Shown: piece by piece, positions 1-5,342 of the stretch
Layout of the letters: each line of letters begins with the position of its first letter
Position numbering within the stretch: position 1 is the first letter of the stretch
Origin: Oceanospirillales bacterium
GTDB taxonomy: Bacteria; Pseudomonadota; Gammaproteobacteria; Xanthomonadales; SZUA-36
NCBI GenBank assembly: GCA_003232965.1
Contig: QIKG01000115.1
Span: 1 to 5,342 of the forward strand
Length of the DNA: 5,342 nucleotides
Direction of reading: 5' to 3'
Translations under genes and position numbers: made by a program
The notes under the pieces: model-generated
Database searches by the model: none
Told to the model about the DNA's origin: nothing
Seen by the model: the letters and a program-made list of their open reading frames with translations, nothing else

Positions 1-2
1 TA

Positions 3-18
3 GTTGGCTTTAGCCAAC
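3..18. repeat. Perfect inverted repeat (GTTGGCT/AGCCAAC)
   Basis: Seven bases, GTTGGCT, are followed by TT and then by their exact reverse complement AGCCAAC. As RNA this would form a six-pair stem with a UUUA loop. It sits at the left edge of the window in a gene-free stretch, just before a second inverted repeat at 22-40. No U-run follows directly, so a terminator call is not justified on the plus strand. The gene it belongs to, if any, lies to the left of the window. It may equally be the edge of a decayed mobile element. Confidence 0.45.
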
Positions 19-21
19 CAA

Positions 22-40
22 ATAAAACCGTTGGTTTTAT
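22..40. repeat. Perfect inverted repeat (ATAAAACC/GGTTTTAT)
   Basis: ATAAAACC, a GTT spacer and GGTTTTAT form a perfect 8-bp inverted repeat with a 3-nt loop. Read on either strand, the descending arm is T-rich (GGTTTTAT), and A/T-rich sequence follows. A weak bidirectional intrinsic terminator is therefore conceivable for a gene left of the window, but the stem has only two G:C pairs. Function is not established. Confidence 0.4.
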
Positions 41-161
41 AAAATATTGACTAAAGTTAACAACCCAAAGACTTTTTTCTATGTTGAAAATATCATTATA
101 TAACAATATCTTATGCCTTAAGTAAGTGCCATTCGGGTCAGAGTAAAATTAAATTTCACCC

Positions 162-189
162 CATTTTCCGAGCGGCTTAGAGGAAAATG
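162..189. repeat. Inverted repeat CATTTTCC/GGAAAATG with 12-nt loop
   Basis: CATTTTCC at 162-169 and GGAAAATG at 182-189 are exact reverse complements around a 12-base loop. The repeat lies between a stretch reading GGGTCAGAGTAAAATT (135-150) and a short reading frame resembling an IS30-type transposase tail. The GGGTCAGAGT string reminds me of flanks of REP-associated (Y1) transposase elements, but this is memory-based and weak. The repeat is most simply read as part of mobile-element debris. Confidence 0.35.
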
Positions 190-261
190 TATGATGCCGT
201 CAAACTGATTTATGCGCTAAATAACAGGCCAAGGTCTTGCTTCAAAACCAACATACCCACA
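187..261 (+). pseudogene. Possible remnant of an IS30-type transposase C-terminus
   Basis: The frame starting at ATG 187 reads MYDAVKLIYALNNRPRSCF and then KTNIPT before losing resemblance; it ends at a stop near 299. The string LNNRPR followed by KT matches the well-conserved LNNRPRKCLGYKTP tail of IS30-family transposases if about two codons (the Leu-Gly) have been lost. An in-frame stop (178-180) closes the frame upstream, and nothing resembling the catalytic domain is visible. This is a call from fewer than 20 residues, so it could be coincidental. If real, it is a very short dead fragment. Confidence 0.3.
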
Positions 262-296
262 CCTTCAAGAATAAGAGTTTTCACTCTGAGCTTCCC

Positions 297-1165
297 CTAA
301 TCTCTGGCACACTTTCTTAGTAAGAACCCGAATATAAATCCCGTTACAAACATCAAAAGACTGTACGTTACTGCAGGAATCATCATTGTGCTATTGCCGA
401 CTAAAGTGCCTGCAACTAACAACGCTAATGTGCCATTTTGAATACCCACCTCGTAACCAATGGATACCGATTGTGCGCGCGATAGTTTGAATAATTTTGC
501 CAAACCATAACCTAAAGCCAAGAGCAATATATTTAGCGTTAAAGTTGCCGCCCCTGTTTGCAAAAAGAAATCAGCCACCTGCGCTTTGTTTTTTAAAATA
601 ATCAGCACGATGATCAAGAACAAAAACACAACAGAAAAGAGGCGGATAAGCGGTTCGGTTTTAGCCGCTACTTTTTCCCATTTCAACCGCATCAGCATAC
701 CTATGATGACCGGTACGACAGAAATAACCAACAATTGCAAGACCGTCTTTAATAAGGGAAGCTCGAATTTCTCGCCGCTGTCCATAAAATGATCCATCGC
801 CAATAAAGTGAAAAGCGGCAGAGTAAAGGGCGTTATTAAACTCGCCACAGCTGTTAGGCTAATGGATAGCGCAACATCACCTTTAGCAAGGTTAGTAAAC
901 ATATTTGATGTTGCACCACTGGGCGCTAAAGAAATAATCATCAGCCCAACTGCTAGCTCAGACGGTAATTTGAAAAGAACAGCCACAACAAAGGCCAACA
1001 GAGGTAATGCAATCATTTGAGCCGACAGACCAATAAAAACGGCTTTCGGCTGTTTAAAAATGCGTGTGAAATCTGACCTTCGCAAAGAAAGCCCCATACC
1101 AAACATGATGATAAATAGCGATGCGGGGAGGATAGGATAGCGGTGGTTAAAAGGTCTGTTTGCAT
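297..1165 (-). pseudogene. BASS-family (bile acid:Na+ symporter-like) transporter, frameshifted near the 5' end
   Basis: This is an integral membrane transporter of the BASS superfamily; members move bile acids, organic anions or vitamin precursors with sodium, and the substrate here cannot be told. The uninterrupted part (1106 down to 297, 269 residues) has many hydrophobic segments. It carries two hallmarks that in the family line the sodium sites: SGATSN (residues 63-68 of that part) and EVGIQN (219-224). The family normally begins about 18 residues earlier. That missing part is found starting at ATG 1165: MQTDLLTTAIL, in a different frame. Removing one copy of a 5-bp tandem duplication at 1130-1139 joins it perfectly as MQTDLLTTAILPASLFIIMFGMGLSL, giving a normal 287-residue protein. 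Upstream of the downstream frame there is a stop (1179-1181) and no ATG, GTG or TTG before 1106, and no Shine-Dalgarno precedes 1106. It is therefore probably inactive, unless the sequence has an assembly error or a truncated product is made. A weak five-pair stem (274-287, minus-strand loop GAAA, then a U-rich run) lies just past the stop. Confidence 0.8.
1130..1139. repeat. 5-bp tandem duplication (GGATA x2) causing frameshift
   Basis: GGATA occurs twice in a row (TATCC TATCC on the coding strand). With both copies, the N-terminal frame of the BASS gene runs out of register. With one copy, the codons read Thr-Thr-Ala-Ile-Leu-Pro-Ala-Ser and continue straight into the long frame. The fit to the expected family N-terminus makes the duplication the likely inactivating lesion. 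Two copies is a minimal repeat, so reversion by slippage is possible but a phase-variable switch is not implied. Confidence 0.75.
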
Positions 1166-1267
1166 AGTGGGCGTTTAGTTAAAGCCAATTCTTCAGCGAG
1201 AAGAGGGCATAATTCAAAGGCAGAAGTAACAGTAAGAGTGGCAATTATGCCATGGAAAACAGTTATT

Positions 1268-1300
1268 ATTATAGTTGTCATTAGTTAGAGCTGTAGTCAA
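1268..1300 (-). promoter_or_regulatory. Possible outward promoter at the IS256 end toward the BASS gene
   Basis: The IS end contains TTGACT on the minus strand (1300 to 1295), five of six bases of a sigma-70 -35 box and pointing out of the element toward the BASS gene. A perfect TATAAT lies at 1273-1268, but the spacer is 21 bp, longer than the usual 16-18. With an 18-bp spacer the -10 would be the poor AACTAT. Outward -35 boxes in IS256 ends that create hybrid promoters are known for the family. Here the spacing makes activity doubtful. Confidence 0.25.
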
Positions 1301-1311
1301 GTCTGGTGTAT
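1288..1311. repeat. Terminal inverted repeat (right end) of the IS256-type element
   Basis: On the minus strand, the sequence a few bases after the transposase stop reads ATACACCAGACTTGACTACAGCTC. This agrees with the ATACAC...TTGAC...AGCTC form of IS256-type ends as I remember them, and it lies where the end should be. The partner repeat is lost with the left part of the element, so the pairing and the target duplication cannot be checked in this window. Confidence 0.5.
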
Positions 1312-1317
1312 GGCGTT

Positions 1318-1611
1318 TTAAGCCGTCTCCTGCAATTGATCCAGCTTTACTTCTTCCCCATCTTTAAATTTCACGCCTCTGATAACATCAGCAAGCAACC
1401 TGTAGCCTCTCAATCGTCGCCATTTGTTCTGTGCTGCCGTCATCAGTTTCCATGTCATCGATAAAGTCGTTTTTCGACTGCCGCAGCTTTTAGTCCGAGT
1501 CGTTCTCAACCTGACCGTAGTAAATACAGACTCGATCGGATTGCTAGTCCGGATATGCTGCCAATGCACTGCTGGAAAATCATAAAAGGCCAGCATATGC
1601 CCCCAATTCAC
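1318..1611 (-). pseudogene. IS256-family transposase, C-terminal fragment
   Basis: The reading frame of 97 codons (formal GTG start at 1611, not a true start) matches the C-terminus of IS256/Mutator-family DDE transposases. LAFYDFPAVHW is followed by HIRTSNPIES, then VRLRTTRTKSCGSRKT, a helical stretch ending NKWRRLRGY, and finally the usual VKFKDGEE tail. The NPIES segment is where I expect the third acidic catalytic residue in this family. The rest of a protein usually about 400 residues long is missing, so the fragment cannot be an active transposase. No internal stops or frameshifts are seen in what remains, suggesting truncation rather than gradual decay. Confidence 0.88.
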
Positions 1612-1664
1612 CCAGGGACGGGTATGTCACTACAAAGAGAAACAAGACAAGGCGCGAAGCTCTC

Positions 1665-3122
1665 CTATTTTATAAGGCGTGTATCAGGGTAGGCAGCACG
1701 CCAACCAAACCAGAATGCACGATGGTATGGCAGCCGTTGTAGCTTTGTTCCATCGGTGGCGACTAGGCCTTCTTCTAGAACCTGCCAAGCAGAACCGGCA
1801 GCGTCATGTGCTTGGGTATCCTGATCGTACCTAACAAATGTAATATCTTTGGGGTCGTAGACCCTGTTTGCCCCAGACTTGTCGGTAAATACTACAAATT
1901 TTTGTTGTCCAATGCTACCGCTATAAATGTAATTTTTCATTAAAAATTCCGTATCAATTGCAAGCTGTTGATTAGGCGCGGCGGTGAAGCGCAGTGCCAG
2001 AATCTCTCGCTTGTTAGCAAGCCGATCATCATTAAACGGCGTGTTAAACATGAGCCGGTCGTTGTTGAAATAGTTCTTGTAAGCTACGCCTTCACCATAG
2101 TCTCTACGATGACCCGTATTTAAAGATAAGACCGTAGTATCAGGATGGCGTTTTAGCCACTCGCCCCAAGTAGTTGTCACAACACTTTCATATTCCAGTT
2201 CAATTCCTTTGTCAACCAAGGGACCAAGTACTGGCGTGCCACGTGTTGCACTCCAAAGCGATTGGCTTGCCTGATCGTACATTAACTTGTTAGATCGATA
2301 CAAAAAACCGCTGGTCCCCAGTTGATGCCTAACACCGTTTAAATTTGTTTTAAAGGGAATCACCGTCCCACATAAGGTGCAGTAAACGCCAGCGATATCG
2401 ACACCACCTATCGTATCTATAAACATTTCATGCCACGCCAAAATACGTTTAGGATAGGCACGGGCGTCACCATTGATTTCTATACCGAAAACAATGTTGT
2501 CATCTTCAAGATAATCAGCTTGCTCTGGGCTGATCATATTAGGGTTTCGCAAAGGTGGAATGCCGTCTTGAATGACCCCGCCCCAGCGAATCTCATCTAG
2601 CCGAATTCTTGCGGTATCCTGACGACCGTTAAAATAGGTCTCAAACTTTGGATCCATCCTGAGATAAAACTGGGCTTTAAAATCACTATATCCTGACGTG
2701 GGCGTATACGATTGGTTCCACAGCCAGTGGTACCAATCATTTACTTCTTTCAAGCTTTTATCATTAACGGTGCCACGAATTAATTTCCGTAGTTCTCGAT
2801 AGACAAGTGATGGTTGTGCATAAGATAGAATTTCTAAAGCCATTGGCATTGAGGTTATATCCCAGTTACCTTTTATGGCTTTTAGTGCCTTGCGCTGCTC
2901 TCTTGGGTCATGGTTGAGGAGTAAGGTTGTAAAATATTCGCTCGGGTCAGCCTTTTTTTCCTTTTCTGTAACATCAGTACGGGCCGCTTCAAAACTATGT
3001 GCTGTATTTGGACTACCAACCACAAGACTAGAAGTAGAGCAGAATAATGCGACTGCAAGGATCGCTGACTTGTTTGCCTTATGGTAGAACGATTTTTTTT
3101 TGATGCTCAATATGATGTTCAT
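1665..3122 (-). CDS. Secreted DUF3179 domain protein
   Basis: This is a 485-residue protein of a family with no assigned biochemical function. I chose ATG 3122 because it puts a classic Sec signal peptide at the N-terminus: basic MNIILSIKKKSFYHKANK, then hydrophobic AILAVALF...SLVVG. A GGA lies 7 bases upstream. The longer frame to a TTG at 3200 adds 26 unpersuasive residues. The Cys in the hydrophobic core is preceded by Phe, so a lipoprotein signal is unlikely; export to the periplasm or outside is inferred. Residues ~55-165 look like short helical HEAT-like repeats ending in a Trp-rich segment (DWYHWLW). The DUF3179 core follows, with GIEINGDARAYP (~213-224), a conserved-looking AWHEM, the signature YCTLCGT (~247-253; Cys248 and Cys251), SGFLYRSNKLMYD (~271-283) and SLWSATRG. 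It ends in the usual FWFGWRAAYPDTRLI. The CxxC could bind a metal or cofactor, but that is speculation. No frameshift is seen. IS remnants lie on both sides. Confidence 0.87.
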   Translation of the reverse strand: MNIILSIKKKSFYHKANKSAILAVALFCSTSSLVVGSPNTAHSFEAARTDVTEKEKKADPSEYFTTLLLNHDPREQRKALKAIKGNWDITSMPMALEILSYAQPSLVYRELRKLIRGTVNDKSLKEVNDWYHWLWNQSYTPTSGYSDFKAQFYLRMDPKFETYFNGRQDTARIRLDEIRWGGVIQDGIPPLRNPNMISPEQADYLEDDNIVFGIEINGDARAYPKRILAWHEMFIDTIGGVDIAGVYCTLCGTVIPFKTNLNGVRHQLGTSGFLYRSNKLMYDQASQSLWSATRGTPVLGPLVDKGIELEYESVVTTTWGEWLKRHPDTTVLSLNTGHRRDYGEGVAYKNYFNNDRLMFNTPFNDDRLANKREILALRFTAAPNQQLAIDTEFLMKNYIYSGSIGQQKFVVFTDKSGANRVYDPKDITFVRYDQDTQAHDAAGSAWQVLEEGLVATDGTKLQRLPYHRAFWFGWRAAYPDTRLIK

Positions 3123-3252
3123 CGAATTTTCCACACAATGTCTCCACGAAATGTAATTCCTATAGAGATTTAGACAGGTTGAGCACTCTTTTTCTTTCAA
3201 CTAGCTTTTCATCGTTTAATTGAAGGCTTTAACACCAAAGCAAAACTGACTA
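3123..3252. other. Upstream region of the DUF3179 gene, no gene seen
   Basis: This gap between the DUF3179 start and the first recognisable IS4-type residues should hold the minus-strand promoter of the DUF3179 gene. I could not find a -35/-10 pair with acceptable spacing: TTGAAA is present on the minus strand (near 3201-3196) but no good -10 follows at 17 bp. From about 3213 the plus-strand sequence may already belong to the decayed IS4-type element, but no family motif is visible there. Confidence 0.4.
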
Positions 3253-3484
3253 CCAGAAAAGCCTGCAACCGCCCATGAGGCCATGCAGGTACTGGGAAAA
3301 GATGATTTCCTGATCCACTGGCCAAAACCAAAATGGAATAAAAGCCTCAGCTATACCAAAAAGAAGTGGCCAGCGTTACCCAGTAAGCTGATATTACGGC
3401 AGATCAAGGTCACTCACTGTGAATCAACATGGATTCCGTACCCAGTCTTTTTATATCATTACCACACTAACCGATGCAGAATGA
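3253..3484 (+). pseudogene. IS4-family transposase fragment, frameshifted
   Basis: The frame through ATG 3283 reads PEKPATAHEAMQVLGKDDF, then LIHWPKPKWNKS and LILRQIKVT. This matches the middle part of IS4-type transposases, just before the last catalytic block. After KVT the frame turns to nonsense, but the +1 frame continues VNQHGFRTQSFYIITTLTDAE to a TGA at 3482-3484. That is the expected family continuation. Deleting one copy of CACT at 3411-3418 restores the join exactly. The Tyr-Arg-Glu-Lys block that should follow is absent, as is the N-terminal half; a stop at 3247-3249 closes the frame upstream. The fragment is about 75 codons of a protein normally several hundred residues long and is certainly dead. 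It separates the DUF3179 gene from the narK promoter. Confidence 0.8.
3411..3418. repeat. 4-bp tandem duplication (CACT x2) in the IS4-type fragment
   Basis: CACTCACT interrupts the transposase frame. Removing four bases gives Lys-Val-Thr-Val-Asn-Gln followed by Gly-Phe-Arg-Thr-Gln, the family pattern. It is the same kind of lesion as the GGATA duplication in the BASS pseudogene. Confidence 0.7.
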
Positions 3485-3520
3485 TACATAATTCGGAAAT
3501 ATAAAAAATCGGGTATTCAC

Positions 3521-3534
3521 CTGATCTTGGTCAA
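3521..3534 (+). promoter_or_regulatory. FNR/Anr-type binding site upstream of narK1
   Basis: CTGAT-CTTG-GTCAA matches the FNR consensus TTGAT-N4-ATCAA at 8 of 10 positions, with one mismatch in each half site. Its centre (3527.5) is about 41 bp upstream of the start expected from the TATAAT at 3556-3561. That is the placement of a class II activator that replaces the -35 box. Oxygen-sensing FNR/Anr control of narK genes is established in Escherichia coli and Pseudomonas; its use here is inferred from sequence and position. Confidence 0.65.
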
Positions 3535-3555
3535 TTTAGTCTACCAGTGGGTTCG

Positions 3556-3561
3556 TATAAT
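3556..3561 (+). promoter_or_regulatory. -10 box (TATAAT) of the narK1 promoter
   Basis: A perfect TATAAT sits 31 bp upstream of another element, the leader hairpin end, and 66 bp before the GTG start of narK1. No good -35 hexamer lies 17 bp upstream, which agrees with activator dependence through the FNR-like site. Transcription would start near 3568-3569, giving a leader of about 60 nt. Confidence 0.6.
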
Positions 3562-3570
3562 AACAGCTTT

Positions 3571-3613
3571 AAGCTTTAATGATTCAGGCATTTAGGCCTG
3601 CATGCATAAGCTT
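3571..3613 (+). other. Leader hairpin between narK1 promoter and ribosome binding site
   Basis: AAGCTT at 3571-3576 can pair with AAGCTT at 3608-3613. Inside, CAGGC (3585-3589) pairs with GCCTG (3596-3600) around an ATTTAG loop, giving an imperfect long stem with an internal loop. It would fill nearly the whole predicted leader. Its foot ends exactly one base before the GGAG ribosome binding site (3614-3617). It could affect mRNA stability or ribosome access. No U-run follows, so it is not an intrinsic terminator. Confidence 0.4.
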
Positions 3614-3627
3614 GGAGTGATTCTAAA

Positions 3628-4935
3628 GTGGTAATCAAGAGCCTGGGAAGTGTAACTAAAAGCGACCAAAACAGAGCATTAATATCCAGCACACTTGCGT
3701 TTACTGTGTGTTTTGCAGTATGGACGATATTTTCCATAATTGGTATCAAAATTAAAGCCGAACTGGGCTTAAACGACACTCAATTTGGTATCCTGGTGGC
3801 AACACCAATATTGACGGGCTCAATAAGCCGGTTATTTCTAGGTATTTGGGCTGATCAATACGGTGGGCGGCTAGTTTTTGTCCTACAAATGCTGACTACC
3901 GCAGTTGCAGCGCTTTTCTTAACCCTAGCAAACTCCTATGAAATGTACCTGTTAGGTGCCTTAGGCTTAGGTTTGGCTGGAGGCTCTTTTGCAGTTGGTG
4001 TGACCTATGTCTCGGCATGGTATCCCAATAATAAACAGGGTACAGCCTTGGGGATATTTGGCGTCGGAAATGTGGGCGCGGCAGTCACGAATTTTGGCGC
4101 ACCAATTTTGCTAATAGCAATGGGCGGCGAATGGCGACAAGTGGTGTTGGTTTATGCTGGCATACTGGTAACAACGGCTATTTTGTTTTTCCTGTTTTCG
4201 AAAACCGAACCTACTCATAGGGATAAAAACCGACGAATAAAATCATTCACCGAACAACTAAAACCTTTAAAGAATTTAATGGTTTGGCGGTTTTCCTTAT
4301 ATTACTTTTTTGTCTTTGGCGCCTATGTCGCTCTGGCTTTGTGGTTGCCTCGCTATTATATGGGAGCCTATGGACTGGAGTTGGCTACAGCGGGCTTATT
4401 AGCAGCAGTTTTTGCCTTACCAGGCTCGATCTTTAGGGCCTATGGTGGCTGGCTGTCAGACAAGGTTGGTGCACGCAAAGTTATGTACTGGACTTTTATT
4501 GTCGCCTTGATAAGCACTGTCATCATGTCATACCCGGCTACTGACTATTCTGTTGCTGGCATAGATGGGCAAATCGAATTCAATATTACTATCCCCCTGT
4601 GGATGTTTATCAGCCTTACTGTGGTACTTGGGTTTTTTATGTCTTTAGGTAAGGCCGCCGTTTTCAAGCATATACCCCATTATTTTCCCGACAATGTAGG
4701 CTCAGTGGGCGGCATTGTAGGTTTAATTGGTGGTTTAGGTGGCTTTTTTCTACCCATAACTTTTGGCATTATGAATGATGTTATTGGCGTTTGGACCAGT
4801 TGTTTTATGTTGTTATCTGTGTTGATTGCAGTCGCTCTCGGCTGGATGCACTTTTCTATACGCCAAGCAGAAAGAGAAGCTCACCCAGACCTGGCGGAGC
4901 CAGGATTTTTGCCTGAATTGCGCAATATTAAATAA
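3628..4935 (+). CDS. narK1: NarK1-type nitrate/nitrite transporter (MFS)
   Basis: This is a 435-residue inner-membrane transporter of the nitrate/nitrite porter branch of the major facilitator superfamily. NarK1-type proteins are thought to bring in nitrate with protons. MFS motif A appears in both halves: GIWADQYGGR (~72-81) and GGWLSDKVGAR (~273-283). The nitrate signatures are GLAGGSFAVG..VSAWYP (~115-133) followed by GIFGVGNVG (~142-150), and GGIVGLIGGLGGFFLP (~361-376). Arg68 (TM2) and Arg270 are candidates for the paired substrate-binding arginines of the family, by position. The start is GTG 3628: a GGAG lies 10 bases upstream, an in-frame stop at 3607-3609 prevents extension, and no early in-frame ATG exists. 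Length is normal for the family. It has an FNR-like promoter and is followed 27 bp later by narK2, so the two are probably cotranscribed. Transport mode is inferred from family, not shown. Confidence 0.9.
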   Translation: MVIKSLGSVTKSDQNRALISSTLAFTVCFAVWTIFSIIGIKIKAELGLNDTQFGILVATPILTGSISRLFLGIWADQYGGRLVFVLQMLTTAVAALFLTLANSYEMYLLGALGLGLAGGSFAVGVTYVSAWYPNNKQGTALGIFGVGNVGAAVTNFGAPILLIAMGGEWRQVVLVYAGILVTTAILFFLFSKTEPTHRDKNRRIKSFTEQLKPLKNLMVWRFSLYYFFVFGAYVALALWLPRYYMGAYGLELATAGLLAAVFALPGSIFRAYGGWLSDKVGARKVMYWTFIVALISTVIMSYPATDYSVAGIDGQIEFNITIPLWMFISLTVVLGFFMSLGKAAVFKHIPHYFPDNVGSVGGIVGLIGGLGGFFLPITFGIMNDVIGVWTSCFMLLSVLIAVALGWMHFSIRQAEREAHPDLAEPGFLPELRNIK

Positions 4936-4950
4936 TTATATAAACCAACT

Positions 4951-4954
4951 AGGA
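4951..4954 (+). promoter_or_regulatory. Ribosome binding site of narK2
   Basis: AGGA lies 8 bases before ATG 4963 in the 27-bp gap after narK1. No terminator or promoter is visible in this gap, which supports one transcript for both genes. Confidence 0.65.
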
Positions 4955-4962
4955 CCGTATAA

Positions 4963-5342
4963 ATGGCTAAGGACTTAATTAACTGGAACCCTGAAGATGA
5001 ACAGCAGTGGTTGTCGGAAGGCAAAAAAATTGCCACTCGAAATTTATGGATTTCGATTCCCGCGCTGTTATGTGGTTTTGCAATATGGTTATATTGGGGA
5101 ATCATCACTGTTCAAATGATGAATCTAGGCTTTCCGTTTGAGCATGCGGAATTATTTACCCTAATGGCTATAGCGGGTTTATCAGGCGCTACTTTAAGAA
5201 TCCCCAGTACATTTTTCATTCGCATTGCCGGCGGTCGAAACACGCTTTTTATTACCACAGCATTACTGATGATTCCCGCACTAGGTGCAGGTTTCGCATT
5301 AACTGACCCCAATACACCCTTGTGGCAATTTCAGTTGTGGGC
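4963..5342 (+). CDS. narK2: NarK2-type nitrate/nitrite transporter, 5' part
   Basis: The first 126 codons are present and the gene continues past the right edge. The N-terminus is typical of the NarK2/E. coli NarK branch: INWNPEDEQQW, then GKKIATRNLWISIP leading into the first membrane segment. QMMNLGFPFE and LFTLMAIAGLSGATLRIPS follow, with Arg79 at the place of the essential TM2 arginine of E. coli NarK. IAGGRN (~88-93) follows and an ALTDPNTP loop (~112-119) comes next. This branch is generally regarded as nitrate/nitrite exchangers that export nitrite made by respiratory nitrate reductase. It is clearly not a copy of the preceding gene: sequence similarity between the two is limited to superfamily features. 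A NarK1-NarK2 pair, separate or fused, is a known arrangement beside narGHJI, which may lie to the right of this window. Confidence 0.9.
   Translation, partial: MAKDLINWNPEDEQQWLSEGKKIATRNLWISIPALLCGFAIWLYWGIITVQMMNLGFPFEHAELFTLMAIAGLSGATLRIPSTFFIRIAGGRNTLFITTALLMIPALGAGFALTDPNTPLWQFQLW

Larger units (their letters stand above)
1288..1629 (-). mobile_element. Truncated IS256-family insertion sequence (right end only)
   Basis: This segment contains the last ~97 codons of an IS256/Mutator-type transposase and, just past its stop codon, a terminal-repeat-like end at 1288-1311. The left two thirds of the element, including the first two catalytic aspartates, are absent. The homologous frame is closed by a stop at 1627-1629, and beyond it no transposase similarity is visible before the DUF3179 gene ends at 1665. 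No second terminal repeat could be recognised. The element is therefore a dead end-fragment, with its inner breakpoint between about 1609 and 1630. Confidence 0.8.

Noticed and set aside
274..287. AGAGT/ACTCT stem with a GAAA loop (minus strand) after the BASS stop, as a terminator
   Set aside because: The stem has only five pairs, two of them G:C, and the following run (TATTCTTG) is not a clean U-tract, so it is too weak to list as a terminator.
586..1020. Two plus-strand reading frames (586-792 and 808-1020)
   Set aside because: They are antisense shadows of the BASS gene, whose minus-strand frame has clear family motifs; the shadow proteins have none.
1147..1281. A 44-codon minus-strand frame (ATG 1281) with a hydrophobic N-terminus, overlapping the BASS start
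   Set aside because: No Shine-Dalgarno sequence, no recognisable family, and most of it lies in the spacer between the IS256 end and the BASS gene. It is best explained by chance.
3054..3070. Lipoprotein signal in the DUF3179 protein (Cys in the hydrophobic core)
   Set aside because: The residue before Cys is Phe, not Gly/Ala/Ser, and the hydrophobic run continues past the Cys, so it does not fit a lipobox.
2875..3087. Plus-strand reading frame opposite the DUF3179 N-terminus
   Set aside because: Antisense to the signal peptide and helical region of the DUF3179 gene; no motif and no ribosome binding site.
1288..3484. Composite transposon carrying the DUF3179 gene
   Set aside because: The flanking remnants are from different IS families (IS256 and IS4), both truncated, with no matched ends, so they cannot form a composite element.
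4881..5312. Minus-strand frames opposite the narK1 end and narK2
   Set aside because: They overlap well-supported transporter coding sequence on the plus strand and resemble nothing.

Overview
The window looks like an accessory stretch of a gammaproteobacterial chromosome. It is moderately AT-rich. The protein flavours (tandem NarK1/NarK2 nitrate transporters, a secreted DUF3179 protein, IS256-, IS4- and possibly IS30-type transposase debris) would suit an environmental bacterium able to respire nitrate. The genus cannot be fixed from this sequence; a methanotroph-like or sulfur-oxidiser-like gammaproteobacterium is only a guess.

Layout: positions 1-296 hold no intact gene, only small perfect inverted repeats and a short reading frame that resembles the tail of an IS30-type transposase. 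Positions 297-1165 (minus) carry a BASS-family (bile acid:sodium symporter-like) transporter. Its first ~10 codons are out of frame with the rest because of a 5-bp tandem duplication, so it reads as a recent pseudogene. Positions 1288-1629 (minus) are the right end of an IS256-family element: the C-terminal third of the transposase plus one terminal repeat. Positions 1665-3122 (minus) encode an apparently intact secreted DUF3179 protein of unknown function. Positions 3253-3484 (plus) are an IS4-family transposase fragment, itself frameshifted by a 4-bp tandem duplication.

From 3521 onward is a coherent respiratory module. An FNR/Anr-like palindrome lies about 41 bp upstream of the start predicted from a perfect TATAAT box. 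A hairpin-bearing leader follows, then narK1 (GTG start) and, 27 bp downstream, narK2, which runs off the right edge. The inference is an anaerobically induced nitrate/nitrite transport operon, possibly followed by nitrate reductase genes outside the window.

The most informative observations are the class II FNR-type promoter architecture, the two pseudogenes that are both broken by short tandem duplications, and the intact DUF3179 gene lodged between remnants of unrelated insertion sequences. I did not find a convincing new defence, CRISPR or RNA system here.
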